From Phascolarctos cinereus (lineage: Eukaryota; Chordata; Mammalia; Diprotodontia; Phascolarctidae): a DNA stretch of 64,000 nt. The notes beneath the pieces were generated by a model, which was not told the DNA's origin, ran no database searches, and was given only the letters and a program-made list of their open reading frames with translations. Positions 1-10,354 of the stretch are shown piece by piece. Location of the stretch: contig NW_018344001.1 in the NCBI RefSeq assembly GCF_002099425.1, forward strand, positions 4,267,001 through 4,331,000, written 5' to 3'. Each line of letters opens with the position of its first letter. Position 1 is the first letter of the stretch. A program made the position numbers and the translations under genes.

Positions 1-59
1 CTGAGGTCAGTCCTGGGCATTATAATTATATAGCATATAATTATTTCTTTTTATTGTTC

Positions 60-360
60 TTTCCTGTGACATTATTTTAGTCATTTTTTTCTGGTTCTGC
101 TTGCTTCAATTGCTCAGGTCCTATCAGTTTTCCAAGGTTTCTCTGAATTCTTCACATGTGTCATTTCTTATGACCCAGAAATATTCCGTTAGAGTACGAA
201 CCACCATTTACTTGACCATTCTCCTGTAGCCAAACACCTTTTCTCTAGGTTTTTGCTAATACAAAATGTTCTGTATCAAGTATCTCAGTATACAAGAAAA
301 CTTTCCACCATCCTCGACCTCCTCGGGGCACATGCCTAGCAGCAGGATGCCATTGTCAAT
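60..360 (-). mobile_element. Old L1 LINE fragment, antisense (3' part of ORF2)
   Basis: The plus strand reads TTCTGGTTCTGCTTGCTTCA and then CATTTCTTATGACCCAGAAATATTCC. This is the antisense of the C-terminal L1 ORF2 stretch also seen at 21,464-21,841. It is diverged and has no open frame. Family assignment is by comparison with the better L1 copies in this window. Confidence 0.6.
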
Positions 361-435
361 CACCTTTTTTAGGATAACACCTATTTGTTTTCCATAGCTT
401 ATTGACCTTCTATTTCTATCACCACTTTAGTATTA

Positions 436-700
436 TTCCTTCCTTTGTTGTTGTTCAGTCATTTCAGTTGTGTCCAACTCTTTATGACCCATTTGGGGTT
501 TTCTTGGCAGAGATACTGGAGTGGTTTGCCATTGCCTTCTCCAGCTCATCTTGCAGATGAGGAAACTGAGGCAGACAGGGTGAGGTGACTTGTCCAGGGT
601 CACCCAGCTAGTATGTGTCTGAGGTCAGATTTGAACTCAGCAAGACGAGTCTTCCTGACTCCAGGCCCAGCTCTCTATCCACTGCACCACCTAGTTGCCC
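436..700 (-). mobile_element. Long tRNA-headed SINE (type A), antisense
   Basis: A nearly complete SINE. Read on the minus strand it begins GGGCAACTAGGTGGTGCAGTGG (tRNA A-box-like), has a GAGTTCAAATC B-box-like site, passes through the CORE region (CAGTTTCCTCATCTG), and ends in AACAACAACAAA. TAGTATTA at 428-435 and at 701-708 looks like the target-site duplication. This is the long SINE form, seen also at 28,115, 44,997 and 57,465. Confidence 0.85.
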
Positions 701-1380
701 TAGTATTAGTACTATATAAATAGTATTCCTATCTTTGTATAACCCCTTCCGCGTTGGCTATTTCTAATTTTTTTCGTCTTTGTGAAGAAAGACAGGAGTT
801 TTAGATAATGAACAATAGACTACTAGGCTATCCTATCATAAAGTAATGGAGTAATCTGGATTATTGAGATAAAAAGAGTATTTTCTGAATTGCCTTATAA
901 GGAATGAGGAGCAGGAGCTCAGGAAACACTCTAACTGTTCCAGGAGAGCGCGAGGTTGGACGGGGGTAGGGGGGAATACTGGCCTCTAGGTTTATTAGCT
1001 TTAACATACACACATTCTGGGGGGCTGGGGTTATGTCAATCAGTTTTACGTGGTGCTCACACTGCCAATTTGCTGTAAATGAAAAGAATAACCATTTAAG
1101 TGATTAAAAAGATATCCGTGAAATTATTATTTATTTGAAAAAAAAAGAAACCAAACATTGGAAGTAGGCAACCAACATGGCTTTGGCAACTGGCATGTTG
1201 TCTTGCATGAAAAAAATCAGCCTAAGACAGAATACTTTTAGGGTAAAAGAACTTTAGTTGCACTCGTCCGGTGTAATCAGGAATCATGAGTCCAGACAGC
1301 CAGACAGTCAATTCTAAGATCCATGTATACCTTCCAATTTGGTCAAACTAAGCAGGACTGTCCCTTTTCTTTATGACTCT
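701..1380. other. No recognisable element
   Basis: No gene-like frame, RNA gene or repeat that I recognise. It contains A-rich runs near 1,140 and a G-rich run near 965. Confidence 0.5.
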
Positions 1381-1383
1381 AGT

Positions 1384-1475
1384 TAATGTTGGGTCTCCGC
1401 TCCTTGAGGTCAGGGACTATCTTTTGCCACAGTGCTCATACACTGTACGTATTTAATAAATGTTTACTGATTGAG
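1384..1475 (+). mobile_element. L2 LINE 3' end
   Basis: Shows the L2 3' terminal signature: CTCCTTGAGGTCAGGGACTA, then a CAGTGCTCATACACTG stretch, then TTTAATAAATGTTTACTGA. Only the last 90 bases of the LINE are present, the usual 5'-truncated state. Confidence 0.75.
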
Positions 1476-1699
1476 TAGAGTGTCCTGCTAATACTCTGCA
1501 AGAGGACTTTGGTGAATGGAGAGGTGTCCAATATCACTTGACAAAGTCCATACATTCAGCTTGGATTACAGTCACTGCCCCTACCGAACGCCTGCTCTCT
1601 GAGATTCCTCTCAAGCCCTCCATTTTAAGAAAAGTCCCCAGGCGAGAAGATAGGTCTTCTTCATGCCTCATGGGATGCCACCGCTGACTCTCCCAAGCA

Positions 1700-1965
1700 A
1701 AGTCAGGGTCTCTGCCCTTAAGGAGCTCACAGGTTAAAGGAGGAGATGATGTATAAGTAACTCTGTGCCAGGAAGTATTGGAGATAAAAAGAACAAAATG
1801 AAAACAATCCCTGCCCCCAAGGGGCTTTCATACCACTGGGGGCTAGAGTAGTGGAGAATGTGTGTACCAGTAAGTCAATACAAAGTCATTTTGACTGGGT
1901 AGGGGGAGGGTACACTAACAGCTAGGAATAAAAAAGACTTTCTGGAGGAGGTAGCGGTTTTTATC
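1700..1965 (-). mobile_element. L2 LINE 3' fragments, antisense, two overlapping pieces
   Basis: Two successive antisense L2 3' signatures: TCTGCCCTTAAGGAGCTCAC near 1,710, and CCCTGCCCCCAAGGGGCTTT near 1,811 preceded by a CTGTGCCAGGAAGTATTGG variant. Either two insertions or one duplicated copy. Confidence 0.6.
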
Positions 1966-2520
1966 AATGTTGGGCAGAGAGAGTAAGTCTAGAAATCACT
2001 CTGTTCATAAATCCCATCACTCCCATCTTGAACTAACAAAGGTCCAATTTATGGTTTTTGGAGAGCATAATTTCTCCAGCTTCTCTAGGAAAATAAAGTT
2101 ACTCTTTTTAAAAAAAAATGTGGTTTGAATTCTGAGGTTGAACTCAAGTTGTTTCTGGAGGAATCTGCGCTTTAAATGAATGCTGCACTTTCAATGAAGG
2201 GTGGAATTAGAAACCCAAACATGTAATGCAGGAGACTGCCAAACAAATAGTGTCTAAAGCTTGGCCAGCAGGAAGGACCCTAGCTACTGCAAGGATTCAG
2301 ACTGACAAGACCTGTACTTGTGTATCTGTCTGAGCCTGCCTTCAGGATTTTTTTTTACTTCAAAGGTGGGTTCATTAATGAGGAGTTCTAAAGAAGAATT
2401 CTTCTAAAGAAGAATAAATAATTGGCTTTCTCCTGACACTTTCTTCCTAACTCCTCTCCCAACTTTTTTTTTATAAATAAGAAAACTGACTGAATTCATA
2501 GATTTGTCTTACAGAATGGC
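1966..2520. other. No recognisable element
   Basis: AT-rich sequence with short A and T runs. No gene or assignable repeat seen. Confidence 0.45.
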
Positions 2521-2524
2521 ATGG

Positions 2525-2890
2525 CTTAAGGTACCGCCAGCAAACCTGTACTCCAAAGAGATCAAAGGAAGAAGAAAAAGACCCATAGGTACAAAAATAT
2601 TTATAGAAGTTCTTTCTGTAGTGTCAAAGAATGGGAACTTGAGAGGACTCAATGATTACAGCAATGTAATGGGAAAGAAACTTAATATTATGTAATCACA
2701 ATGATCGAGGATGACCCCAGATTAAGGAATAGCTGAAAAATCATGTTATGTGAATTGAATGGGATACTATTGTACTGTCAGAAGTGAAGGTTTCAGACAA
2801 ACTCAAGAAGACTTCTGTGAACCAGTGTGGTATGAAGTGAGTAGGAACAGAAGGATACTTTATATGATAAAAACAATATTATAAAACTGG
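2525..2890 (+). mobile_element. Old L1 LINE fragment (ORF2 C-terminal region)
   Basis: Follows the same order as the clear L1 copy at 31,829: CCAAAGAGATCAAA, then TACAAAAATATTTATAGAAG, TTCTTTCTGTAGTGTCAAAGAAT, a diverged GGAATAGCTGAA, and ATTGAATGGGATACTATTGT. It matches the ORF2 C-terminal coding strand but is too diverged to stay open. Confidence 0.65.
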
Positions 2891-2944
2891 ACAATTTTGA
2901 AGGACTTAGGAACTGAACTCTTTGTGGTCCCAGAATGGGCGTAC

Positions 2945-3265
2945 ACCATCACTTGTCTCTCTGCATTTGCCAAGGCCATCCTCTGTGCCTAGAATGTGCT
3001 GGCTCCTCAATTCCTGCCTCTCATAATCTTTGTCTTCCTTGAAGGCTCATCTTTGGTGCCATCGCCTTCCTGATCCCCTCCGCTCCACCTTACCTCCACT
3101 GTCACTGATCTCTCCTTCCTCAGTGGTCCTTGGATTATACTTGGTTTTGTATTTGTGGTCTCCTCCTAGAGAATGTAAACTCCTTGAGGGCAAGAACTTT
3201 AAAAAAAATTGGTTTTTGCAACACCAGTGTTTGCACTCTGTTTTTTTGACTGAATCTATGATTTC
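2945..3265 (+). mobile_element. L2 LINE 3' region
   Basis: Contains the L2 series in order: CTCTGCATTTGCCAAGGCCA, a variant of GCCTGGAATG, AAGGCTCATCTTTGGTGCCA, GAATGTAAACTCCTTGAGGG and a degraded terminal segment. The frame of 101 codons over it is not a gene. Confidence 0.75.
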
Positions 3266-3499
3266 ATTGGTTCAAGGAAGTTTCAATGAGGAAATTCTTT
3301 CTACCAACACAGATTGGCATTTGCCCTGCAGCTAATAGTCTTAGAAAAATTGCCTGGGGTCCTGAGGGGCTGAGTGACTTCTCCAGACTCAAAGATTTTC
3401 TAACTCTTGAGCTGTCTCTCTGCCCACTATACCAAGACTGAATCTTCCTCTTTGTGTACAGCAATCACTTAATAAATGTTTATAGAATCGAACTGAGCT

Positions 3500-4190
3500 G
3501 GTGGTTGTGGGATAATGGAAAAGGAGAGCAAATTTGGGTAGCAGCCTGGAAGGGATAAGGTTGACACGGATGGGTGTAAGGAAGCAGGCACGGAGGGGAG
3601 GGATGGGAGCTTTGAGCTGGGTAGTTACTGCTCAGAATCACACAGATTTTGAGTGGAGCCACGGGGCAGGAGGTGATAGGGATAATCACATACCTTCAGT
3701 GGTAGTAGAAATGAGAAGTAAGGACAAAGCTTAAAGAGACATTGTGGAGGAATGAGAAAAGCAACAAGTCAGAAACGCTATCCTCCCGAGACTGAGGGAG
3801 GTCTCCCATGAAGAGCTGTATCTATTCCATCAGAGAATTCAGGTGGCCTTGACTTCAAAGGCTGCCCCCTGTGGTGTGCTGTTCCCAAGATCAAAAAGGC
3901 CTGGCTTAACCAGAGCACGTTCTGTGTCTGAGAGAAAAAGGTTCCGGGCCAAATATAGATGAAAAAGAAAATCTTGCCCAACGTTCTCTCCCCCTCTGGT
4001 TACATAAAAATCAATGTAATATTAATATAACCCAATTAGTGGAGAAAGACATGCAGTGATGCTGAGGGAATGGATTCCTGGGAAGGTATTTGCAGTGGGG
4101 TTCCAGTCGGGAGGGGGTGTGGGCCCTCTGGGCACAAAACTCTAAGAGTCAAGTAATTTGCATAAGATAGGCTCAGTGCTTGATGGGAAG
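3500..4190. other. No recognisable element
   Basis: No coding, RNA or repeat signature recognised. GC content is mixed. Confidence 0.4.
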
Positions 4191-4194
4191 AAGT

Positions 4195-4275
4195 GCAGGT
4201 ACAGTGGAAAGAAGGTTTTCCTTGGATTCAGCGGACCTGGGTTCCAGTTCCATGTCTGACACTCTGACAATGGGC
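4195..4275 (+). mobile_element. MIR-type SINE fragment
   Basis: AGTGGAAAGAAGG followed by GACCTGGGTTCCAGTTCC matches the tRNA-derived 5' half of a MIR (B-box area). Only the head remains. Confidence 0.55.
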
Positions 4276-4514
4276 ATAAAGAGAGAATACAATGCTAAGC
4301 TTCCTATCTCTGATGAGAATCACACAAAATAGTTCATTAGGAAATGTGAATGTGAGCTATGGTTATTATAAAAATGGGGTAGGGTGGATGATTGCTCAAA
4401 GCCCCCCAGCAATATCAGGGAAGGGATATCTCACAGATGGGTTACCAGACCGTCCTCAGGCACTGATCATTCTAGCCGCATGGAATCAGCAACCATTATA
4501 TTCCCCCATCCCTT

Positions 4515-4690
4515 CAGTGGAAAGAATGATGGATTTGGGAGCCAAAGTCCCCATGCTCAAATCCTGCTTCTGCCACTATCTGTGTGGCCTTGTGTACATT
4601 ACTTCCTCAGTCTGGGCCGCAGTTTCTTCATCTGTAAAATGAGAAGGTTGTCCTCTGAAGTCCCTTCTGGTTTTCAATCTAAGACTTAAG
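4515..4690 (+). mobile_element. MIR-type SINE
   Basis: GGATTTGGGAGCCAAAG, then CTCAAATCCTGCTTCTGCCA, TGTGTGGCCTTG, the CORE motif TTTCTTCATCTGTAAAATGAG, and CTGAAGTCCCTTCTGG. This is the full MIR order in the plus orientation. Confidence 0.8.
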
Positions 4691-4804
4691 TATTCTGCAA
4701 ATGTCTCCAGGGGAAAGAGAGCTGTTCTGGGTGTGACCTTCAGACCCTAAGTTAATGGACCCTAATTAGGTCCTAGTACTTCTAATCATGACAGACTCTA
4801 ATAG

Positions 4805-5010
4805 CAGCTAGGTGGCTGAGTGGATAGAGTACTGGGCTTGAAGTCAGGAAGCCCCCAGCCCCTCAATCCTTCTTCTTCAGATACTGACTGTGTGGCCCTG
4901 GGTAAGTCAACTGTAACATATCTGAGCCTCAGTTCCTCATCTGTAAAATAAGGGGATTGGATTTGGTGGTCTCTGGGTTTCCTTCCAGCTCTAAATCAAT
5001 GCTCTTCTGA
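4805..5010 (+). mobile_element. tRNA-headed SINE with MIR-like 3' end
   Basis: Head GCAGCTAGGTGGCTGAGTGG, CORE motif CAGTTCCTCATCTGTAAAAT, and 3' part GGATTTGGTGGTCTCTGGG with CTTCCAGCTCTAAATC. It lacks the AACAACAA tail of the type A SINE, so it is a different 3' subtype. Confidence 0.8.
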
Positions 5011-5160
5011 TGCTATACTTCTCTCTTCCCCCAAGTAGCCCAAGACCAGAGACTTTCCTATGGAAAATGGAAAGCACTTCCCTCTCGGCTACTAACTACC
5101 CATGTAACCTTGGGCAGCACGGGCTGAGGAAAAACAGCATGGAACTCAAAAGTCAGAAGA

Positions 5161-5217
5161 CATCATCTTCATCATCCATATCATCATCATCTTCTTCGTC
5201 ATCATCATCATCTTCAT
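5161..5217 (+). repeat. (TCA/TCT)n microsatellite
   Basis: Imperfect TCATCATCATCT array of about 57 bp, lying at the left (3'-tail) edge of the antisense SINE that follows. It probably grew from that SINE's tail. Confidence 0.9.
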
Positions 5218-5460
5218 TTATATGGTATTTACCAGGCTCCAGTCACTGCACTGAGCACCTTACAAATGTCTCATTTTATTCTCTCAACAACCCTGGAAGG
5301 TAAATGCTATTATTATCCCCATTTTACAGTTGGCAAACTGAGCAGACAGAAGTGAAGTGGCCTTTTCAAGGTCACACAGCTAATAAGTATCTGAAGCTGG
5401 ATTTTAACTCAGGGCTTCTTGACTCCATGCCCAGAACTTTATCCATTGTGCAAGCCAGCT
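5212..5460 (-). mobile_element. MIR/CORE-SINE, antisense (type C)
   Basis: On the plus strand: GCACCTTACAAATGTCTCAT, CTCAACAACCCTGGAAGG, TATTATCCCCATTTTACAG, AAGGTCACACAGCTAATAAG, and an AACTCAGGGCTTCTTGACTC end. This is the antisense of a CORE-SINE whose 3' part reads AATGAGACATTTGTAAGGTG. Confidence 0.85.
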
Positions 5461-5464
5461 AGAT

Positions 5465-5610
5465 TGAAATCCTGGCCTGGCCACTACCTGGGTGACTTTG
5501 GGCAAGTTACTTCCCTCCTTTTGGACTCGGTTTCCACATCTGTAAAATGAGGGGGAAGTGGATTAGGTCATCTTTAATCCCTAAAACCTATGATTTACAA
5601 CAAGATCAAG
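5465..5610 (+). mobile_element. MIR-type SINE
   Basis: GAAATCCTGGCCTGGCCACT, GGTGACTTTGGGCAAGTTAC, GGTTTCCACATCTGTAAAATG, then GGTCATCTTTAATCCC. Ordered like a plus-strand MIR and abutting the antisense SINE before it. Confidence 0.75.
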
Positions 5611-5846
5611 AAGGGAAATTGAAGAATCTGTCAGTATTCAAAGTACCCAGGGAGTCTTGGACAAGAAAGTTTAGCAAAAGCTTCGGACCAGGGAATGGGT
5701 AGCTATGTCAATGAAGAATAGTGAATATCCATTGTGAGTGAATTGTAGGGAGAGAAAGGGACAGTGGGATAGATTTCCTGGCCACTGCTAGATACCAGGG
5801 GTGCTTGAATGGCTGACTACAGCCTCTTTTAAGAAAGACAACTCCC

Positions 5847-6076
5847 AAGGGGCAGTTAGGTGGCGCAGTGGATATAGCACCAGCCCTGAAGTCAGGAGTT
5901 CAAATCCGGCCTCAGACCAAACACTTGACACTTACTACCTGTGTGACCCTGGGCAAGTCACTTAACCCCAATTGCCTAAAAAAAAAAAAAAGAAAGAAAG
6001 AAAGAAAGAAGAAAGAAAGGAAGGAAGGAAGGAAGAAAGAAAGAAAGAAAGAAGTTTAAAAAAAAGTTAAAAAAAA
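5847..6076 (+). mobile_element. Short A-tailed tRNA SINE (type B) with (GAAA)n tail and target duplication
   Basis: Head GGGGCAGTTAGGTGGCGCAG, B-box-like GAGTTCAAATCCGG, then CACTTAACCCCAATTGCC and an A run that has expanded into GAAA/GGAA repeats (about 5,980-6,060). A 16-bp target duplication AAGAAAGAC(A/G)ACTCCC flanks it at 5,831-5,846 and 6,077-6,092 with one mismatch, so it is a fairly young LINE-mobilised insertion. Confidence 0.93.
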
Positions 6077-6104
6077 AAGAAAGACGACTCCCCCATGGGC
6101 AGTC

Positions 6105-6480
6105 ATGACACACCCTTGCTCAAAAATCATCAAATATCTCCCCATTTCTTCCTAACCTCTTTAGCTAAGCATTCAAGACTCTACAACGTCTCCCCTCCCC
6201 CACTCCCAGCTACGTGACCATGCTTCTTTCCCACTACCTCCTTTTACAGACTCTAGAGCCAGCCCCATACTGGCATACTCACCCTTTCCTGAACTCATCC
6301 TTCCCACACCTTTTCCCAACCCCTTTCTTTCTTCCTACTGAAATCCTTCCCACCTCCCTTCTAGGTCTATCTCAGCTGCCCCCTCTGTCAGGCCCACTCC
6401 CTAGCCACAGTGATTTCTCACACACTTCATACATCTTCAATGCTCCAAATCTTACTTTGCTATTGTCATTGTTTGGGGGT
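6105..6480 (+). mobile_element. L2 LINE 3' region of ORF2
   Basis: Shows L2 order: CTCCCCATTTCTTCCTAACC, AAGACTCTACAACGTCTCCC, CCAGCCCCATACTGGCATAC and CTGAAATCCTTCCC. The 94-codon frame at 6,214-6,498 is a relic of this LINE or chance. Confidence 0.65.
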
Positions 6481-6650
6481 TTTGCTCCAGAACTGTGATG
6501 TACTCTGTACAGGAACTCTTGGGAAGGAAACTGCCTGTATGAGGCGGAGACACCGAGACAGTGGGACAGAGAGAGACAGAGGGAGAGAGAATGGATTTTG
6601 GAAAGTAGATATGTAGAGAAAATCCAATTCCGCATCATCCCTTTGATGTT

Positions 6651-6886
6651 CTGGGCATGGTGGCACATGTCTATAATTCCTGCTACTGGGAGACAGGCTG
6701 CTAGATCGTTTGAGATTGGGAGTTTTGAGGTGCGGTGTGCAAGGGAACCTCAGGATCCAGGAGGCACTAGACTGTCTAAAAAGCGGTTAACTGACCCAAA
6801 TCAGAAATAGAGCAAGTCAAAGCTTCCCTGTTGAACAGCAGTGACTGACGTACTCCTAACCTGGGCTGAAGAGGCAGACCAGGCTC
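6651..6886 (+). pseudogene. Processed 7SL (SRP) RNA pseudogene
   Basis: 7SL is the RNA scaffold of the signal recognition particle, which docks ribosomes on the ER. The start CTGGGCATGGTGGCACATGT followed by ATTCCTGCTACTGGGAG and TAGATCGTTTGAG matches the 7SL 5' (Alu) domain. GACCCAAATCAGAAATAGAG with CAAGTCAAAGCTTCCCTG, then GAACAGCAGTG and CTAACCTGGGC, matches the S domain and 3' Alu domain. About 50-60 bases of the S domain (after GTGTGC) are missing, so it is about 236 bp against about 300 for the functional RNA. The A-rich tail at 6,887-6,908 points to retroposition. No clear target duplication. Retention of S-domain sequence makes it a pseudogene rather than an Alu-like SINE. Confidence 0.88.
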
Positions 6887-6998
6887 AAACAAACAAATAA
6901 ATAAAAACATGTCCTAGTTTCCAGCTAACCTCCCTAGAGAATTTAGGACATTTCCCCTGGACTGAGTTCAGTCTCTCTCTTAGTTAAGCTAAGATAAT

Positions 6999-7490
6999 TT
7001 GTTTCCAGTAGGAAAGTTCATTCACTCTGCATATATAATCTATATAACTCCTCTGCTATCTGCTTTGCAATCTACTTGGTTCAATGGACTTTATTATCAT
7101 TCATTATTGTTGATGATCTTTTGTGTAACTAGTAGTTGGTGGAAATGGGTAAAGAATTCTGATAGAAACTTAGGATATCTCTTCACCTATAAGGCACAGT
7201 GTTCAGAAAATGATTTGAACCTAAGAAGGAAAAAGCATTCCCCTAGACTTACAATATTTAGGATGGCAGATAAATGTAATTCTAGTCCAGTACCCCTTCT
7301 TGAGGACAGCATTGTGGACAGCCTCAAGGCCTCTTCTCATCCCCTCCAAGCGAGAATCAAAATTACCGTTGGAGACGTTGGGCAAAATTCCCAAAATATC
7401 TGTTAAAGCTTCTGCATAAACCACATTTCGACAAACTCATGTGGATATACACAGCACATCCATAAGCAACACGTACATCCTACATGTCTA
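6999..7490. other. No recognisable element
   Basis: A 135-codon open frame covers 6,999-7,406, but its translation resembles no family I know and it lacks splice or start context. I treat it as chance. Confidence 0.4.
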
Positions 7491-7499
7491 TTTTTTCAC

Positions 7500-7670
7500 A
7501 TCATAGGGTCATAGATTGAGAGCTGGGAGGAACCTTAGAGACTATGGAATCCCATTCCCCATTTTACAGATAAGGAAACTGAGACCTAAAAAGTAAAATG
7601 ATTTGTTCAGTCACAGCTAGTATCGGAACTGAGATTTGAACTCACACCTTGATGATTCTAGTATCAGTGT
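7500..7670 (-). mobile_element. MIR-type SINE, antisense
   Basis: ATAGATTGAGAGCTGGGAGG, CATTTTACAGATAAGGAAAC, TCAGTCACAGCTAGT and GAGATTTGAACTCACACC. Standard antisense MIR order. Confidence 0.8.
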
Positions 7671-7674
7671 TCCT

Positions 7675-7890
7675 TTCTTTTTTTTTTCCTTTTTGGTAAA
7701 TTTTGCTTTAAACTTAAACACAAAATAAGAAAAGAAAAAAGAAACAAACTTAAATACTAAACCTAAAAGGATACAAAATAAGAAAAGGAAAAAAAAGCAT
7801 TGCCATGTGCACAGCAGAATACGAGAGAGGATTCAAAATATACAGCAATACATTTCCACTTCAATGTGCTTTCTTTTTAAAAAAAAATTT
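7675..7890 (-). mobile_element. Probable LINE 3' untranslated fragment, antisense
   Basis: Begins with a T run and continues as A-rich sequence (AAACTTAAACACAAAATAAG). It resembles the T-led insertion at 56,356 and the stretch at 10,610, both of which look like antisense LINE 3' ends. LINE class (L1 or RTE) not resolved. Confidence 0.35.
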
Positions 7891-8179
7891 CAGCTAACAG
7901 GTATTTGATCTCTCTCTCTCCCTCTCCCTCTGCCTCGCCCTCTCTTCTCCTCCTGACTCACCACAAAAAAAGGAGAAGAAAAACAGACCCTTGTAATAAA
8001 CAAGTGTAGTGAAACAAAACACGTCCCACACATTGGTTCCTTCTTCTCTGTGTAAGAAAGCACAGTAGGTTAAACACCTACAAGAAATGCTTATGGAATA
8101 GAATATAGGTGATATCGGGCTCAGTGTTGAACTTGGATGGTATTGCTAGAGGAGAATGATGTATAGAAAGATTACAGTT

Positions 8180-8240
8180 GTAAATATATATGTACATATA
8201 TACACACATGCATGTCTGTGTATGTTTACACTTACATGTA
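8180..8240 (+). repeat. TA/CA-rich microsatellite
   Basis: AAATATATATGTACATATATACACACATG: degenerate alternating purine-pyrimidine repeat. Confidence 0.7.
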
Positions 8241-8574
8241 TTTACACAGTTCTCTGAAGAACTTTGGAATTGATTGTGTGACATAGCAGACACTGGCACA
8301 GGACCGCTCAGCATGGCGTGACCTCTTCAGAGAAGGTGTTGTGCTCTATGAGCAAAGCAGAATTGAAGAAACTAAAACGAAATGTAAGATGTAGCAATTT
8401 AGAGAATCCACCCCAAATGTTCACACGGATTGTTTGTGCTTGACTTGTGGTAGAGCATTCGAAGCTCATATTGCTCTGATCACCCACAGTTGGACATGCC
8501 GTACCTTGACTCTAACATAGTGATGCAATTTTGGTCTTCTTTGAGAGCAAAGGAGAACCTATGAACATATGCTT

Positions 8575-8640
8575 TACATATATGTATGTGTGTGCATATA
8601 TACATATGTGTATAAACACATATGTATACAAACATACAGC
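8575..8640 (+). repeat. Palindromic TATG/CATA microsatellite with a 13-bp-arm hairpin
   Basis: TATACATATGTGT (8,599-8,611) and ACACATATGTATA (8,616-8,628) are perfect inverted copies around a four-base ATAA loop, inside an alternating purine-pyrimidine repeat. Probably just a microsatellite by-product. Confidence 0.8.
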
Positions 8641-8699
8641 TATACTGAGCAATTTTAGTGGCCTGTCTTGGTCCAGGAGAACAGAAAATGAAACCCACT

Positions 8700-9325
8700 T
8701 CCCTCTCTTAGAGAGGTGAGGACTTACAGGATCACAATGCTGGGTACACTGTCATACCGGATCACTTCTATTTGCCCTGGGAGGGCTCAGTGGGTGGGTG
8801 GGTGGCTGGAAAGTTTGAGAATAAGAGTGAGTTTTCAGGAAGTAATTGTGATATAAAGAACAGATGACATGAACAAAACTTTAAAAAGGGATGTGTGACT
8901 TAGCCATCGCTGCTAACAAAGCCTCCTTTGGAGGGCACCACCTGACATGACCACCATACTCACAGGATTCTAGGTGGGTGCTCAAGCCAACAGATGGAAG
9001 ACCCTCCCAAAACAAGTAAACTGGACCCCTGAGAGCAGTTATTTCCAGAGTAAATTTGTATGAATCAGTAATGTCTCCTTTCTGTCTATGTATCTCAACT
9101 CTTCTTGAATAAGCCTCATGTTTTTCTTGTAGTGAAACTTCCCCTGCAAGACATCAGTGATTTAAGCTATGGAACATGGGAGCTCTCTACATGAAGATCA
9201 GTGCTTTTGTTGCATTCTTTTAGAGAACTTTTCTCTTGTCTACATTCACCAACAGAGAGATCTGATCTCCCTGATGCTCAAAGCGACTTCGACAAGTTTG
9301 GGGCATTAAATTGTACTTCATGGCA
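8700..9325. other. No recognisable element
   Basis: Apparently unique sequence. No coding or RNA gene signature. Confidence 0.4.
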
Positions 9326-9334
9326 TCTGTCCAC

Positions 9335-9520
9335 CCATTTGTCAAGTGCTTTGTATGTTTGTTCTCATTTGAAACTCATCACTCACCTGCTTTTAGGTAG
9401 GCAGGGCTTTATTTAACCCACTTGACAAATGAGGAAACAATCCTACAGCTGTTCTGTGGTCACACAGCTGACAAGGGACAGACTCAGTCAAATCTAGGGC
9501 TGTGTCCATTCCTGGTTTTT
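9335..9520 (-). mobile_element. MIR-type SINE, antisense
   Basis: CAAGTGCTTTGTATGTTTG, GACAAATGAGGAAACAATCC, GTGGTCACACAGCTGACAAG. Diverged antisense MIR/CORE order. Confidence 0.7.
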
Positions 9521-9739
9521 GTTACTGTCCAAGCAGGTGAGAGATGATGATCACCAGGCACACCCATTCCCTGTGTGACCTGGAGGACCAGGAGACCTCT
9601 GAAGCCTCTTTCAGCTCTAGCTTTGGGCTCTAGAAAATATGGTAATGACATTCTATGATTAGCAAAGATTTAGGAAGACCTGGGTTCAAGTCCTGCCTGT
9701 GATAAATACCCTATGACCGGGGTCAGGGGATCGTGATTT

Positions 9740-9880
9740 GAAGCTGAAGGTGACTTCAGAGCTCATTGAACCCAGCACCATCATTTTATAGTTGAAGAAA
9801 CTGAGTCCCAGAGAAGTGAAATGACTTGCGCAAAGTTAGTCATAAGATCTCAGCACCCCAAGACAAGTCTCAAAAATGCT
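9740..9880 (-). mobile_element. MIR-type SINE, antisense
   Basis: GACTTCAGAGCTCATTGAAC, CATTTTATAGTTGAAGAAAC, GTGAAATGACTTGCGCAAAG. The tail end of the SINE is lost. Confidence 0.7.
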
Positions 9881-9924
9881 TAATTCACACAGAAGTTGTC
9901 CATCTGCACCTGTGGAGGCAGCTA

Positions 9925-10180
9925 ATGACTCAGTGGATAGAGTATGGAGCCCACAGGCAGGAAGACCTGAATTCAAAGCTGGCCCCAGACACTTACTAGC
10001 TGTATGATTCTGGTCAATTCACTTAACCTCTGTTTGCTTCAGTTTCTTCACCCATAGGATAGTGATGATAGTAATAGCATCTACCTCCCAGGGTTGTTGT
10101 GAGGATCAAATGAGATAATACTTGTAAAATGTTTTCTTTGCAAACTTTAAAGTGCTATGTAAAGGCTAATTATTATTTCC
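9925..10180 (+). mobile_element. tRNA-headed CORE-SINE (type C), complete
   Basis: GGCAGCTAATGACTCAGTGG head, GACCTGAATTCAAAGCTGGC B-box area, CACTTACTAGCTGTATGATT, GTTGTTGTGAGGATCAAATG, and CTTTAAAGTGCTATGTAAAG with a short TAATTATTATT tail. This is the plus-strand counterpart of the antisense copies at 22,165 and 62,454. Confidence 0.88.
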
Positions 10181-10354
10181 ACACTTAGTATCTCCCTACA
10201 CCTATGAAATCATGGCGGGGGGGGAGGGTAAATGAGATCACTTATGTAGAGCATTTTATAAGCCTAGATTAATTTTGCTATCAAAGTTATAAGATTTATC
10301 ACCTATTTATGATCTGCAAAGTACTTTACATGTCTTATCTCATTTGATATATTA

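Noticed and set aside
6651-6886. Functional 7SL RNA gene
   Set aside because: A 50-60-base internal deletion, many substitutions in paired regions and an A-rich tail show a retroposed pseudogene.
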